Assembly: GCA_963576475.1 (NCBI GenBank)
Contig: OY754970.1
Span: forward strand, 39,317,447 to 39,381,446
Direction: 5' to 3'
Length of the DNA: 64,000 bases
Origin: Molanna angustata
Taxonomy: Eukaryota > Arthropoda > Insecta > Trichoptera > Molannidae
Part shown: positions 1 through 10,332 of the stretch, in pieces
Layout of the letters: the number at the start of each line of letters is the position of its first letter
Numbering within the stretch: the stretch's first letter is position 1
Position numbers and translations under genes: made by a program
The notes under the pieces: model-generated
Database searches by the model: none
What the model was told of the DNA's origin: nothing
The model's input: the letters and a program-made list of their open reading frames with translations, nothing else

Positions 1-131
1 ATGGATATAATTATCATATGGAGTTCTATGACATCTAAAGATATTATAGAACTCCATATAATAATTATATCCATGATATGGGTAATCGTGAGGGTTTTGA
101 TTTCGCCGGTTGGACCAGACTTGCCTCCCTG
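1..131. mobile_element. Palindromic MITE, copy 1 (cut by window edge)
   Basis: The right part of a short foldback element whose complete copies lie at 6181-6367 and 35375-35562. The centre is a near-perfect palindrome around ATATCTAAAGATAT-like sequence, flanked by a GATATAATTAT...ATAATTATATC arm. The distal arm ends in GGTTGGACCAGACTTGCCTCC. No coding capacity is visible, and the left terminus lies outside the window. The superfamily is unknown to me. Confidence 0.8.
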
Positions 132-204
132 GTGAACTTATTTTTGTTTTCAATGATATTAATGTTCATTAAAATTTTAAATCGTCTTCGAAATCGAACC
201 CATT

Positions 205-330
205 GTTGGCCTTTGTGGCTCGGATAGTTTAAATATCTGCTTTCTGAACCAAAGGTACCGGGTTCGATTCCTGTTGGAGACACGGTACATATTTCATTGT
301 GTTTTCAAACAATCTGACGATTGTTATCAT
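205..330 (+). repeat. tRNA-derived SINE, family A, degraded copy
   Basis: The head reads TTGGCCTTTGTGGCTCGG, then GGGTTCGATTCC (box B-like), then GGAGACACGG. The same order is seen, inverted, at 1251-1470. The box A region has decayed and the tail is only weakly similar. A functional tRNA is unlikely because the arms do not pair well and the element-specific tail follows. Confidence 0.6.
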
Positions 331-900
331 AAGTAGTTATCCATAATATGGTAACCACAGAGTAAAGAATATACAGAGCCGACATAAGCTAATAAATTAA
401 AATTACCTACGACTTTAGCCCAGGAGATTGATACACAAAGCGAGGTGGAACGGCGGCGTGTCCGGACAATTGACCGTAGCCGATTGACCGTGGACAATTG
501 ACCGTACGCCCTTTTTACCGTATGGACAATTTACCGTGAGGACAATTTACCGTATACGGACAATTGACCGTGAGGACAATTTATCGTATGGACATTTGAC
601 CGTATGGACAATTCACCGTGCGGAAACTATTTTTAGTATCAAAAAAAAAATCTTTTTCTTTTTCGTTTGAGTTAAATAAATTGCGTGAGTAAAAAAATGT
701 TCGTTTATAGCGACGAACCGATTGCCTTATTTTTTTATTTCAAAATATTACGAGAAATCCAATATGTCGACAATGATTAATTTTCATTACTAAACACTAA
801 TATCGTTGTTGATAAAGGGATTAAAATTTCATTCCAAACCATTTTGAAAATATTCAAATACGTTTTATTGATTGCCACAAAGTCTTGGTCTTAAGAAATA
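331..900. other. Gene-free stretch with a minisatellite
   Basis: Apart from the 15-mer repeat at 459-632, which has its own entry, this is AT-rich sequence without an open frame of interest, splice-site pattern or RNA gene that I can recognise. Confidence 0.5.
459..632. repeat. Degenerate 15-16 bp minisatellite
   Basis: About ten imperfect head-to-tail units of the type GGACAATTGACCGTA. Variants are GGACAATTTACCGTA, GGACATTTGACCGTA and GGACAATTCACCGTG, some separated by 1-8 extra bases. The consensus contains the palindromic core CAATTG in part of the units. The array is bounded by unrelated AT-rich sequence. Confidence 0.85.
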
Positions 901-910
901 TTTCTTTTGT

Positions 911-1181
911 CAAGCGCCCTTGAGGTGAGCTCTCACGAAAACGGCGCTGTATGAATAATCATCCGAGTATATAATATAAAGTCTATCTCACTAAACATCG
1001 TCAAGAAAAGGCTAAAGCAAAAATATTTATCTGACAATACCCGATTACATTTTCAATGTGTTAGCTATAGGACTAATTTTAAATTATTTTTTTGCAAACT
1101 GAAAGCGCCCTTGAGGTGACCACGGTTGTCACTAAACGGCGCTTTATAAATTGTCCTTATTATTATTATTATTATTATTAC
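911..1181 (+). repeat. Duplicated AGCGCC...GGCGCT hairpin with (ATT)n tail
   Basis: Two direct copies of a hairpin-forming motif lie about 190 bp apart, at 912-947 and 1103-1142. Each starts AGCGCCCTTGAGGTGA and ends AACGGCGCT. AGCGCC pairs with GGCGCT, and the second copy also pairs GGTGACCACGG with the following TTGTCACT partially. The second copy is followed by (ATT)n at about 1157-1181, as at the 3' end of some LINEs. The family is not identified. Confidence 0.5.
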
Positions 1182-1250
1182 ATCTTCCTCTCCTCTTCCT
1201 TTCCTTATCCTTTAGTTTTCCTATCATTGCTATGAATTGTTCTAATATGC

Positions 1251-1470
1251 TATTTATTTATTACTTCTCAGGCAACTAACAGGTACTATGTCAAATATTA
1301 ATTTAACACAAACCCAATCACAAGTTGCCACATTCTGGAGACTTACGATATTAATCGTCTCACATATTCAGACTGAAAACACAATTAAAAACTGTGTCTC
1401 CACCGGGAATCGAACCCGGACCTTTGGATCAGCAGTCAAATACCCAACCAACTGAGCCACGAAGGCCGAC
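1251..1470 (-). repeat. tRNA-derived SINE, family A, near-complete
   Basis: On the minus strand the head reads GGCCTTCGTGGCTCAGTTGG (box A-like), then GGTCCGGGTTCGATTCCCGG (box B), then TGGAGACACAGTT. A body follows with a GAGACGATTAATATCGT hairpin, TGCCACA/CAACTTG and TTAATTTAACACA-type sequence, ending in an AATAAATA tail. The same body occurs at 12590-12721 and 24518-24662, which defines the family. It is dispersed, with a conserved non-tRNA tail, so it is a SINE and not a tRNA gene. Confidence 0.8.
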
Positions 1471-1597
1471 AAAGTTCGAAAGTTCGATCGATGCTATCTT
1501 ATTTGTTGTTTTTTACTTTTCTTCTGCTATCTTTATTTATTTTGTAATATGATTAACTTATTGTCATAGTACACACTGATTTGTATATTTAACATTT

Positions 1598-1697
1598 ACT
1601 CTGGTTGGTTGGAGGAAATTTCCATTAGGCAATTAGCCCGCCAGTGTACTAATTATATGTACAGAAAGATTATAATAAACAAATAAATAAATGAAGT
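1598..1697 (+). mobile_element. LINE 3' end (GGTTGG..GGCAATTAGCCCGCC type)
   Basis: GGTTGGTTGGAGGAAATTTCC, GGCAATTAGCCCGCC and TGTACTAATTATATGTACA precede an AATAAACAAATAAATAAATG tail. Inverted relatives lie at 27185-27240 and 27590-27690, and a forward relative at 10360-10420. The shared order (GGTTGGA-GAAAT, GCAAT, GTACA, A-rich tail) indicates the 3' terminus of one LINE family. No reverse transcriptase remains attached here. Confidence 0.55.
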
Positions 1698-1751
1698 CAT
1701 GCTCTGTATACCAAGAAATATTTCTTATGTCATGTCTATATATTATTGTTC

Positions 1752-1815
1752 TCAACTTATTACTTATTATTGGGTGCGTTTTCAATTAATATTTGACACA
1801 TTATTACATACAATA
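1752..1815 (+). repeat. SINE family A tail fragment
   Basis: TTATTATTGGGTGCGTTTT followed by AATTAATATTTGACACATT matches the tail part of the family A copies at 12590-12721 and 24518-24662. The tRNA-like head is absent. Confidence 0.5.
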
Positions 1816-1999
1816 ATACTGTTATTGCCCGAGAAACACAAAATAAAATTAAATTTCAAAGCGCAACTTTTTTAAATTAATCAATATCGGGCGATAAATA
1901 ATCGGCGATTTCGATGCGTCGGCAAATCGATCATGTCGGCCAATATACACAATATCTTTTCGATAAAAAAAACACCTCGGTAATAGGATAAAACCCAAG

Positions 2000-2334
2000 T
2001 CTGCATGTCCCTATTCGGACATCTGTCACGGCCCACAGCCTGCCAGACCATGGAGGCACGGAGAGAGGGTACTCGAAGGTCTCGAAGGCCGAAGTCGACA
2101 CTTAGCAGCGGCAGAGCGTACCGCGCGATCGCCTAGTCAATTCTCACCTCAAACGCTCGGGTATAATACTATCGTTGCCTTTGAAAGAACTTTAATTCAA
2201 CAGTGAAAGTGAACTGTTTAATATTGTATTGTTTTATTATGTAAACATCGTCTTGGTGCTATTTTCGTACTTATCCATGTCGCGCTGCAGTGTTTGCTAT
2301 TGGATTTTAATTAGTTTTTAATAATAAATAATAA
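2000..2334 (+). promoter_or_regulatory. Candidate promoter and non-coding first exon
   Basis: GC and CpG content rise sharply against the AT-rich surroundings at about 2000-2160 and again at 2390-2460. A TATAATA-like box is at about 2162. A plausible 5' UTR containing AACAGTGAAAGTGAACTG follows, and it ends at a consensus splice donor AAT|GTAAGT at 2334/2335. No open frame runs through it, so the exon would be non-coding. The downstream partner is unknown. It could be a distal first exon of the RhoGEF gene 28 kb away or of a gene I cannot see. This is inference from composition and one good donor. Confidence 0.3.
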
Positions 2335-2829
2335 TGTAAGTTGTGTGTGTGTTGATATTGTGCAGTGCGATTTGTGCCATTGTGTCCGGTTTTGTTGTTC
2401 GATTGCGCAATATCCCCGTCAGTGTCGAAGCGCGCTGTGGACGGACCTCGACGGCTACAACAATATTTATGTTGTATAATTTAGTCACTGTGTATAATGT
2501 AATATTTTGTTTTGCTTGTGTCTGTGTGCATTTATCGAGTCTCAGGTCGCCGAATTCCCATTACAATGATCGACCGCCAACGCGTTTTCTCAAATGCTAA
2601 TTCGAGGAATTTTGTCATTTCGCCTCGAATCGGCGTACCTGTTTTCGTAATAATTGTTGTTGTTTTCTTTGTATGTTATGTACCTACTACGAAAGTATTA
2701 TGAAAACATTACCAATTTCACTTTACCCTCGTAATTTTCTTGACATATCATATAGATAAGTCGATAGCGAGTTCTGTTCGCTGGGCTGATTAAAGTAAAC
2801 CTGACCGGACCTGAGCTCAATTTTCCATT

Positions 2830-3075
2830 TAAGAGGGCGGTATAACTATCGCGTGCGTTAAAAAGAGTTTATTCCAGTTTATGCAAGATTTATAGTATCG
2901 AAAAACCAAAATTTGTTGATTTTTTGCATTTTAATAATGAACATGACTTAAAATGAAAATAAAATATTATGTGCCATTCACTTTGATTTCATGCACTCTT
3001 TGAGCTCATAAAAGATTTATCTATCCACGACATATGTTTAAAGAGTAATTTAAAAAATAACTGTGAAAATGATGT
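2830..3075 (-). repeat. Dispersed repeat D, inverted copy
   Basis: On the minus strand the sequence contains AGTGAATGGCACA, AAAATGCAAAAAATCAACAA, a GGTTTTTCGATAC-type segment and TTTAACGCACGCGATAGTTA. The same order appears on the plus strand at 53936-54418 and, shortened, at 30877-31315. No coding capacity is seen. Confidence 0.6.
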
Positions 3076-3439
3076 TTGCTTGGTCTTGCAGCGACACACA
3101 AGTCTCGCAAGATCAAGACTGCAAGTCTTGCTCATCACTAAAATACGATAGCAAATCGCCGAGATTTGTACCTACTGGAGTTTGTCATTTAACGTTGAGT
3201 TTTTTTACGTGAAATGTCAAACTCCAAACTATAAATTTAAGGCTGGCGTCCATAGAGGCGCACCAATCGGATTGTCGCCACAACTGTTTTTGGATTTGTT
3301 GAAAATTTTCCATAAAAAATGCAAATACAAAATATTTATTTTCTGCTTGATAATCGAGTTTATTCAATGAAAATAAGAATGAATGTAAAAAAATAAATAG
3401 CCCATAGTCATTTCTAGGATATACATATCTTACTACGCG

Positions 3440-3886
3440 TTGACACATTCTTTACTCACATATGGAATTGTTGGTTGGGGAGGGTGTGCCGACACCATTA
3501 TGGAAAAACTATGTTTAGCTCAACGATGTATAATAAAAATAATACTCAGCAAACCCCTTGACTACCCCACTAAAGATTTATACAGTGAATTTAAAGTTTT
3601 TGATCCGAAACAAATCTTTTTACATTATGTACTAACAAATTTTCATAAAAATAAATTAGTTTACCCGAAAACACAACAATCTATAGCTACAAACTATGCA
3701 ATTCCACACATGAGAACTACTTTTGGTCAAAGAAATTTTATTTTCATTGCCCCCAGAATTTATAACATGTTGCCTACATCATTAAAAGAAATAGTATCGC
3801 TGAAATCATTTAAAAGAAAATGTTCCGAATACATCATGAACTACGGGAGAACTAAAATATATCAAATATTCGACATCGTAGTGTAA
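3440..3886 (+). pseudogene. 5'-truncated LINE: C-terminus of a reverse transcriptase
   Basis: An open frame of about 148 codons without its own likely start (the first Met is incidental). It begins LLTYGIVGWGG, then has LCLAQRCIIKIIL, TKDLYSEFKVFDPKQI, TFGQRNFIFIAPRIYNMLP and SLKSFKRKCSEYI. This is the post-RT 'thumb and C-terminal' region typical of CR1/Jockey-like non-LTR retrotransposons: the LTYGI-x-WGG motif followed by a line of 'LQKRxxRII'-like residues. Catalytic RT motifs are absent, as expected for a dead-on-arrival 5' truncation. The stop is followed by a short 3' UTR with a poly(T)/A-rich stretch to about 4000. The frame has no internal stops, so the insertion is not very old. Confidence 0.75.
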
Positions 3887-5440
3887 AAGGACATCATTTA
3901 TATAATTGTTTTTTTTTTTTTTTCTTTATTTACTTTTTACAAAAAATCCTAATTGTTTTATAAATTTTGTGCTGTCTTGATTTGATTTGAGGCGCGACTG
4001 AATAAAGATATGACTGACGGATCATATCTATGCTCTGTCAGTTCAGTATTCCCAAGAAATACTATTTCAGTTTATTTTGTGCAATTAACAAATAAAATTA
4101 CAAGATACCTACTTTTACAATACTATGTATAATATGCATATCATGATGACTCAAATTCCATTTTTTCTATATGTGTTATAGTTAAGTTTATATTGTTTTG
4201 ATTCTTTTTAAATAGTTAAGTTTATATTGTTTAGATTCATTTAAAAAAATGCAAATAGTTACTCCTGTGAAATGTAATAATATGTACACTGCTAAACAGG
4301 TATACCTAGTTGGGCAGCAGTTATCTATTTTAATAAAGATTATTTAAATGGTGTGACAAATAAATAAATATTTAAAAAATAAAAAAAAATAAAATAAAAA
4401 TAATTGCCCACAATTTAAAATAGCATTAAAAGGTCATATTTTTGGCAATTCATGAACCTTTCAGTTGAATATTTCTTCTATGTATAATTACGATACTCTT
4501 CTCTCGAATACGAGTTTTTAGCCTTATCGATAGATTATCAACATTTTAATTTTATTATATATTGTTTATGTAGAAATATACCTTAATAAAATCTTTCAAG
4601 TATTTTCGCGTGATTGAGTAAAAAATACATCCAAGCATTCGAACTTATTATATTATTGAGATACTTCCACTATCTAACTACGTAAAATGATGAAAATCTG
4701 CCTGAGGGAACGGTTAGTTCCGAAATCGGTCGCATTTTCAACATCAATAAAATGGTTTATACAACGTAAAAAAATATCGTTTGTAAAAAAATTAAATGAC
4801 AATTTTCCTTAAAACGACGATATATATTATGATATCACCAAAGAATAGCACATACAAAAAGATAGTTCCTATCGGATATTTGCTTCTCCTAGCAACGGCG
4901 TGGCGTTGACATTCCGATGCTGCGCCTGTATGGACGCTAGCCTTAATAACGCTAGCGTTTAGTTTTTTGTATTCTTATATTATCTTTATTTTTCTTTATC
5001 ACTCGATATCGGGTAGAACGCCAAAAATTAATTAACCTCTATTTTTTTAATATTTTAAAATAATAAAAAAATCTTTCTATTCTTCGCAACTAATACAACT
5101 CTTTTTATTTTTTTAAATTATTGTAATGAGACAATTACAAGATATTAAAATCATAAAAAAATACACTTATTATCAAATTATTTGGTTAGGTCAGGTTAAG
5201 ATTTTACACCATAATGGCTACTGCATGTTCGAAATTAAAATTAGAAAACTGAAATTATTATGTATCCAAATCACGTACCTATAGATCGAAAATGTATACC
5301 TCCCTACTAATTAATGCGTGCATTTGGCGACAGTACTTTTTCATTCTTTACGTGTCCGGTATGTTCAAACTCTGCCAGTCTAATATGCGGTTACTACCGC
5401 CAATTAATTATTGACCATAATCAAATCCCCAGACTATAGC
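3887..5440. other. Gene-free AT-rich stretch
   Basis: LINE 3' UTR debris runs to about 4000. A ~33-bp tandem duplication (ATAGTTAAGTTTATATTGTT) lies at about 4188-4246. A CTGAGGGAAC-hairpin-GAAATCGGTCG retroelement-tail motif at 4701-4734 is discussed in the findings. No gene is recognised. Confidence 0.5.
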
Positions 5441-5523
5441 TAGAATATGGCTCCTTTTCTTTCCTGTGTGGCATAAATCACTCTAGGGTGAGTTAGTGGA
5501 AAGATTATTAAAAAAAAAAACTC
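5440..5523 (+). mobile_element. 3' end of a LINE related to the intact element at 15.7 kb
   Basis: TGTGGCATAAATCACTCTA then GGGTGAGTTAGTGG and an A-rich tail at about 5510-5521. The intact LINE ends with GGCACAAATCACCCTCC, AGGGTGGGTTGCC and an A-tail at 21079-21130. Both form a CACYCT/AGGGTG hairpin just before the tail, a likely recognition structure for the element's own RT. Only the tail region is recognised here. Confidence 0.5.
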
Positions 5524-5929
5524 CCCAGGGGTGCATCAACTCTTCACAATTATAAGTCTTTACAATTTTTGCAATCTTCTATTGTCCATGATGCGTTTGA
5601 CATCATATAATTAGTTCGAAATATTCACTTGAATAACTAGATACGTAAATAACTTTATAATGAATGAATAATTTCGTAAAGGCAGTTCGGAAAAGAAAAC
5701 AATTTCATTGTTCTAGCAATAGGTAATAATAAATATAATATTTAATTTGACGCTTCGTCGCCCACAACAAATTGGGAAATACATAGTTAGTTAATGTTGT
5801 GTTGTGTCATAATAATAATATTATGATTTCAATAAATTAAAACGTCCACTTTCGATTATTACCTTCTCTGTATTATTTGTTAGACAGACAAACCTAAGAC
5901 CGATTCACTAGTAAGACTCTTCTGTTTAA

Positions 5930-6075
5930 TCAATCTTCTTTTTCTTCTTCTTAGCCATATCTCCTTCAAGGCCTCCTATGTAGGCCTCCTCAGCCATATC
6001 TCCTATGTAGGCCTCCTTCAACTTTTTCCACCCTTCTCAATCCTGGGCGTCCCTTTACCACTCTTTTCCCGCGAC
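5930..6075 (-). repeat. RTE-like LINE 3' fragment
   Basis: Contains the segment GCCATATCTCCT...GTAGGCCTCC twice, then TTCAACTTTTTCCACCC and CTGGGCGTCCC. It matches the inverted fragment at 21485-21660 (CCATCTCTCCACTG, GTAGGCCTCTTC, GCTTCCACTCGTC). Read on the minus strand, such sequence is the C-terminal tail of RTE-type polyproteins. A ~30-bp internal duplication is present here. Confidence 0.45.
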
Positions 6076-6180
6076 TGTAACTATATCGATTATAGACTAA
6101 AGTACTTATTTGATTCTTTTCATTTTTGAAAATTTGTTCATCAAATACTCGCTTAGATCCCATCAGATTTTGAAGGATAT

Positions 6181-6367
6181 CTGGGAGGCAAAGTCTGGTC
6201 CAACCGGCGAAATCAAAACTCTCGTGATTACCCATATCAGGGATATAATTATCATATGGAGTTCTATGATATCTAAAGATATTATAGAACTCCGTATTAT
6301 AATTATATCCATGATATGGGTAATCGTGAGGGTTTGGATTTCACCGGTTGGACCAGACTTGCCCCCT
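6181..6367. mobile_element. Palindromic MITE, copy 2 (complete)
   Basis: A 187-bp foldback element. The left end is CTGGGAGGCAAAGTCTGGTC and the right end GGACCAGACTTGCCCCC. Each arm continues inward through GGCGAAATC, TGATTACCCATATCA and GGATATAATTAT to a central ATATCTAAAGATATTATAG. Nearly the whole unit is one inverted repeat, so a single strand would fold into a long hairpin. No target duplication is clear. The same unit occurs at 35375-35562 in an intron of the RhoGEF gene and at 1-131. Confidence 0.85.
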
Positions 6368-6695
6368 TAAATTTTTTAACTGTCAAATATTTCAATTTGA
6401 CCCCAAGCTCGGGAAGTTTAAAATTTTATATTTTTATTTTCAAATTGCTAAAAAAGGCACATCACTTTCATAAAATGACATTGAAGAATTATCAAGTTTT
6501 CATAATAAAACATAACAAAAAAAAAATAACTGAAAATTTTCCGTACAAAATTTGAACACTTTGCGGAGTGACTTGGTAGTGGGGAGTATAGCTTTGACCA
6601 CAACCCACTTGTTTGTTTAATTACGTAATTATTTCTTGTTATAATGAATTTGAAATATCCCAAGATTGTAAAGACCGCTGCGTGATTCAAGTTTA

Positions 6696-7769
6696 CTAGT
6701 TGCATGTAACACATGAGATCCAACTGTCGATAGCGATAGTATGTATAGTTGAAGAATAAGAATCACACTATAAACCCATAAATCCAAATTATTGAAAATT
6801 ATAACACATGTTGGTATGTATGTCAAGATAGGACAGTATGGAGGTCAGTCCTGTTTTCCTACCCGGAATATGAAAACAGCATGATGGTTCTGTATGTATG
6901 TTTGGAGAATAAGTACCTATCAAACTATTAAGTCTTCTTACATGTCAGTCCTGTTTTCCTACCCGGAATATGAAAACAGCATGATGATTCTGTATGTATG
7001 TTTGGAGATTAAGTACCTATCAAACTATTAAGTCTTCTTACATATTGTGTATAGGCGACTGACATACAAATTGTATGAAGCAATGTCGTCACTAAATTCA
7101 ATTTTTATAAAAATTGTTAAAAAAAGTTTGAGATGTGCTAATACAATGTTAATATTTTTTATAGAAAATTAAATTATCTAGTTGGGGTGTTTCGGCTTTT
7201 TTCGATATTTTTGAAAAATTTGGAAATATAGGCAGTTAAACTCATAAATTTATCATAAAAAAAATATTTTTCTTAATAAAAAATGTTTGAGAAACCCTGG
7301 AATTTTTTTTTTGAAAAAACTTATTTGAGATTTTGTATTTGTCTATATTTGTACCAATTTTCAGCGTTCTAGCTTTTATGGTTTCTGAGATATATGGAAA
7401 AATAAAGTAAAAATTCAAAAGTTGATAACCCCTGACTAAAACAAAAATTCAAAATTATGAGTATAAAAGTTTTGTAGGCCTACAACTGTTTATATATTCT
7501 GAAATTTTGGGCTCTAAATTGAGCAGATCAAAAGTTATAAGGGACACACACACACACAGACACACGAAATGTTCTACTCCGAATTCTGAGTAAATCCGTG
7601 TATGGAACATATATGCTGCGAAGCCTCTAAGTTGGTGTTTTTTGACTTCAAAGATGGAAAAGCCGTGAAAAAAGTAGACCTCTGCATACAATTCTCGCGT
7701 ATCCTGGCTTGAAACATTGTCGATATGTTAAGAGAACAAAGTTCTCTTGAACAAATCGACAGTTGGATA
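6696..7769 (+). mobile_element. Non-autonomous element H, copy 1 (HINE/DINE-like structure)
   Basis: Aligns along its length with 13761-14905. The 5' part carries GATCCAACTGTCGATAG and the 3' part ends ATCGACAGTTGGAT, an inverted match of about 13 bp. A GAGAACAAAGTTCTC hairpin sits about 10 bp before the 3' inverted repeat. A ~100-bp internal segment (GTCAGTCCTGTTTTCCTACC to AAGTCTTCTTACAT) is tandemly duplicated at 6845-7043, while copy 2 has one. A short CA tract lies near 7543-7562. No protein is encoded. This order (short subterminal inverted repeats, microsatellite, 3' hairpin) is what is known for Helentron-associated DINE/HINE elements; membership is inferred. Confidence 0.65.
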
Positions 7770-10315
7770 AAGGAGCTCTCTTATAAATATATTATACGTT
7801 TCAATTATCACATCGCGAATCGAGGTTTATCAATTTAATATAGGTACCTACGTTGTTTTTTTTTTGTCTCTATCCGAATAACCTGTTTGAACAAGAAGGC
7901 TGTATCACCTTGAGTTCGCACACACACTCACACAAACATACAAAATATTAATTATATATTTATAGATGTTGCATAGCCATCAAACTAGTTTTGTACATTT
8001 ATTGTTACATTCAAACATTTGTGTTGTTAATATATTCATCTTTAAGTACCACCTTTAGAGAGATATACAGAGTATACAGACCTTGATCAATATCCTCTTA
8101 TAAGTATACCTATATTATTTCATTTGTCAATTGACACTGTTTTCTCGTGCACTGAAATTTGAGGCAAAATTTCTTTGCCTTAATGGATTCAATCTATAAT
8201 GAAATAACCTCAAGTCTCTAAAGAATTTAATAACATTTTAATTCTGGCTGAAATCATCCTAATGATTGGGTATTGGAATGCCATATACGAACTCGTAAGC
8301 TAATGAAAAAAATCTTTTTGACTTCTTAAAAAACATATTATATAATATATTATGTATTAATACCTAAATCGATAGATTGTTTAATTTCATACTGCCAATG
8401 TCAAACGCAGTTGTTTCAAATTCAAATACATAACATGTTAGGGAAAAGAAAAACAATCACACTTTGCAATATGTGATTTTGATGAATACGTAATGTTTTT
8501 TATCATAAGTCAGGTCAATGACTTTTCAAACATAAAAATTTAATGAATTACTGTCGAATTCTAGTTAGTTAGTATTAAATATTTATAACTTATAAATTGA
8601 AATTATTGCGTAATATATTGTTTCTAGCTATAAAATCAGAGTCAATTAAATAATTGTATTCTGGAGTAGACAAAAAAGAACCAAGAGTCACACTCATCAA
8701 TTCTTCAATAATCACTCGTGTCTTACTTTTCTTTTACTTTTATATTCATTTTACTATTAATTTTACTTCGCAGGTTTGATATGTTATGTACATATATAGA
8801 CAGACAGATATCATATACTGCAATATGTATATCAGAATGAAACGGGAATATTCAAAAGAAGGGAACATCCCATCGAACAAGTTTTATAAGTTTTTTTCCA
8901 TAATATTATTGCGGTGGTTGATTGATGACTTGTATAGAAAATATTTCAACGCGTGGATTAGAAAACCTGCAGTCGACTAGAGTTTCTACCACCAGCAAAT
9001 AAATTAATTATTGCATTGTCGTCATCGTTTAACTCGTCTTCTTCTTCGCATTTCCGGCGGATATCGACATTAGTAATTATATACAACAATTATTATTGCA
9101 GTTTATTCCTTCAATTGCAACTATATTTTTAAAGTGGATTAGCGTATTTAATGCGTTTGAAAGTTGTGATGCAGTATAAATATTTTATATAAGTATTTTT
9201 GTAATCGTTGTGTGGCACGCTATTCCGTTAAGGGTGCTCCCAAAGCTAGAATGAAGAGCAACAAACGATATAATGTTCATTCCTTGGAAATTTAGTTGTT
9301 TTATCCATATAAATTTGGTTCCATAGAAATCTTTACTTTTTGGACAACTTACAGATTCTATTTTACTCCATGCACTTATAACATGTTATTATTTTTAAGA
9401 CAAATCCAGTGTGCAACACTCTGCAACACCCATCTACTAATTTATTTTTAATTTATTTATTACTGATTATTTTTATTCCGCTAATATTAAAATTGATTAA
9501 TTCATTAAACGAAAAATGTAAATGGTGTATATTATTATGTTTTCTTGCGATTGTCATTTTTGAAAATTTTTTTTTTCCCGTTACAAAAGATTCCAACGCA
9601 TGGTTAGATAAAGTTCGCTAGCATTATTTTTTCCCCATTTTATTTTTTCATTTGTTTTATGTGGAAAAGCAACCGATTGGGTACTGTGACTTATAAATTG
9701 TGCACCTCGCATTAACAATTTCACCGTGGAATCGTTTATAATATTTTTTCATTCAGCTATTAACGCAGAAAAAGTTGTGTGAAACGTCTATTGTCTAACT
9801 ATTTGTGTTGTGCCTAGACTATGGAAAATATTTTTCCTAGAATATTGTGTCTTTTAAGACAATGATGCTTGACTATACTATTGAGATTTGCTTGTATGTA
9901 TATTAATATTATCTGTTGAAAATGTTTTCTTGGCATGGGAATCGCTAACACCACAATAAATCGCTTTCATCAAAGATTTCATTTGTATTTTGCTTATTTC
10001 TCTTTAAAAGATGTAGTGACTCTCCCCCAAACACGGTCCCGTATTGGTTTGTTTACGACGTTTCACGTCGCTTGCGTTGGTTAGAAGAAATTGCACTATG
10101 GGTCCATCTAAACTGAGCTACTCTCCAAAATTTCAAGGCTAAAACATATTTTTTTGCAATCAGCTCTTCTGCTCGCTATCTTTCCAATTGAAACCTTTTT
10201 TCTTTTTATTTTCATAATTGATATTAATTTTTTGTACATACCATTATTCAAAGCCATTTATTACCAAAAACCGATCGTATGAATAAAATGCATCAATATT
10301 TGGTGAATCGTTTAA
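7770..10315. other. Gene-free AT-rich stretch
   Basis: Short open frames here are of low complexity and have no recognisable domain. Two of them end with similar peptides (NAWIRK and NAWLDK), which I could not extend into homology. No RNA gene, TIR pair or LINE tail was found. Confidence 0.45.
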
Positions 10316-10332
10316 CTAAAAAGCATCAAGTA

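Noticed and set aside
1385..1470. Functional tRNA gene on the minus strand
   Set aside because: Box A and box B are present, but the arms pair poorly and a shared SINE body and A-rich tail follow.
2343..2600. 85-codon Cys/Val-rich plus-strand protein
   Set aside because: It starts just after a consensus splice donor, so it would lie in an intron. Its composition is that of GT-rich DNA and no domain is seen.
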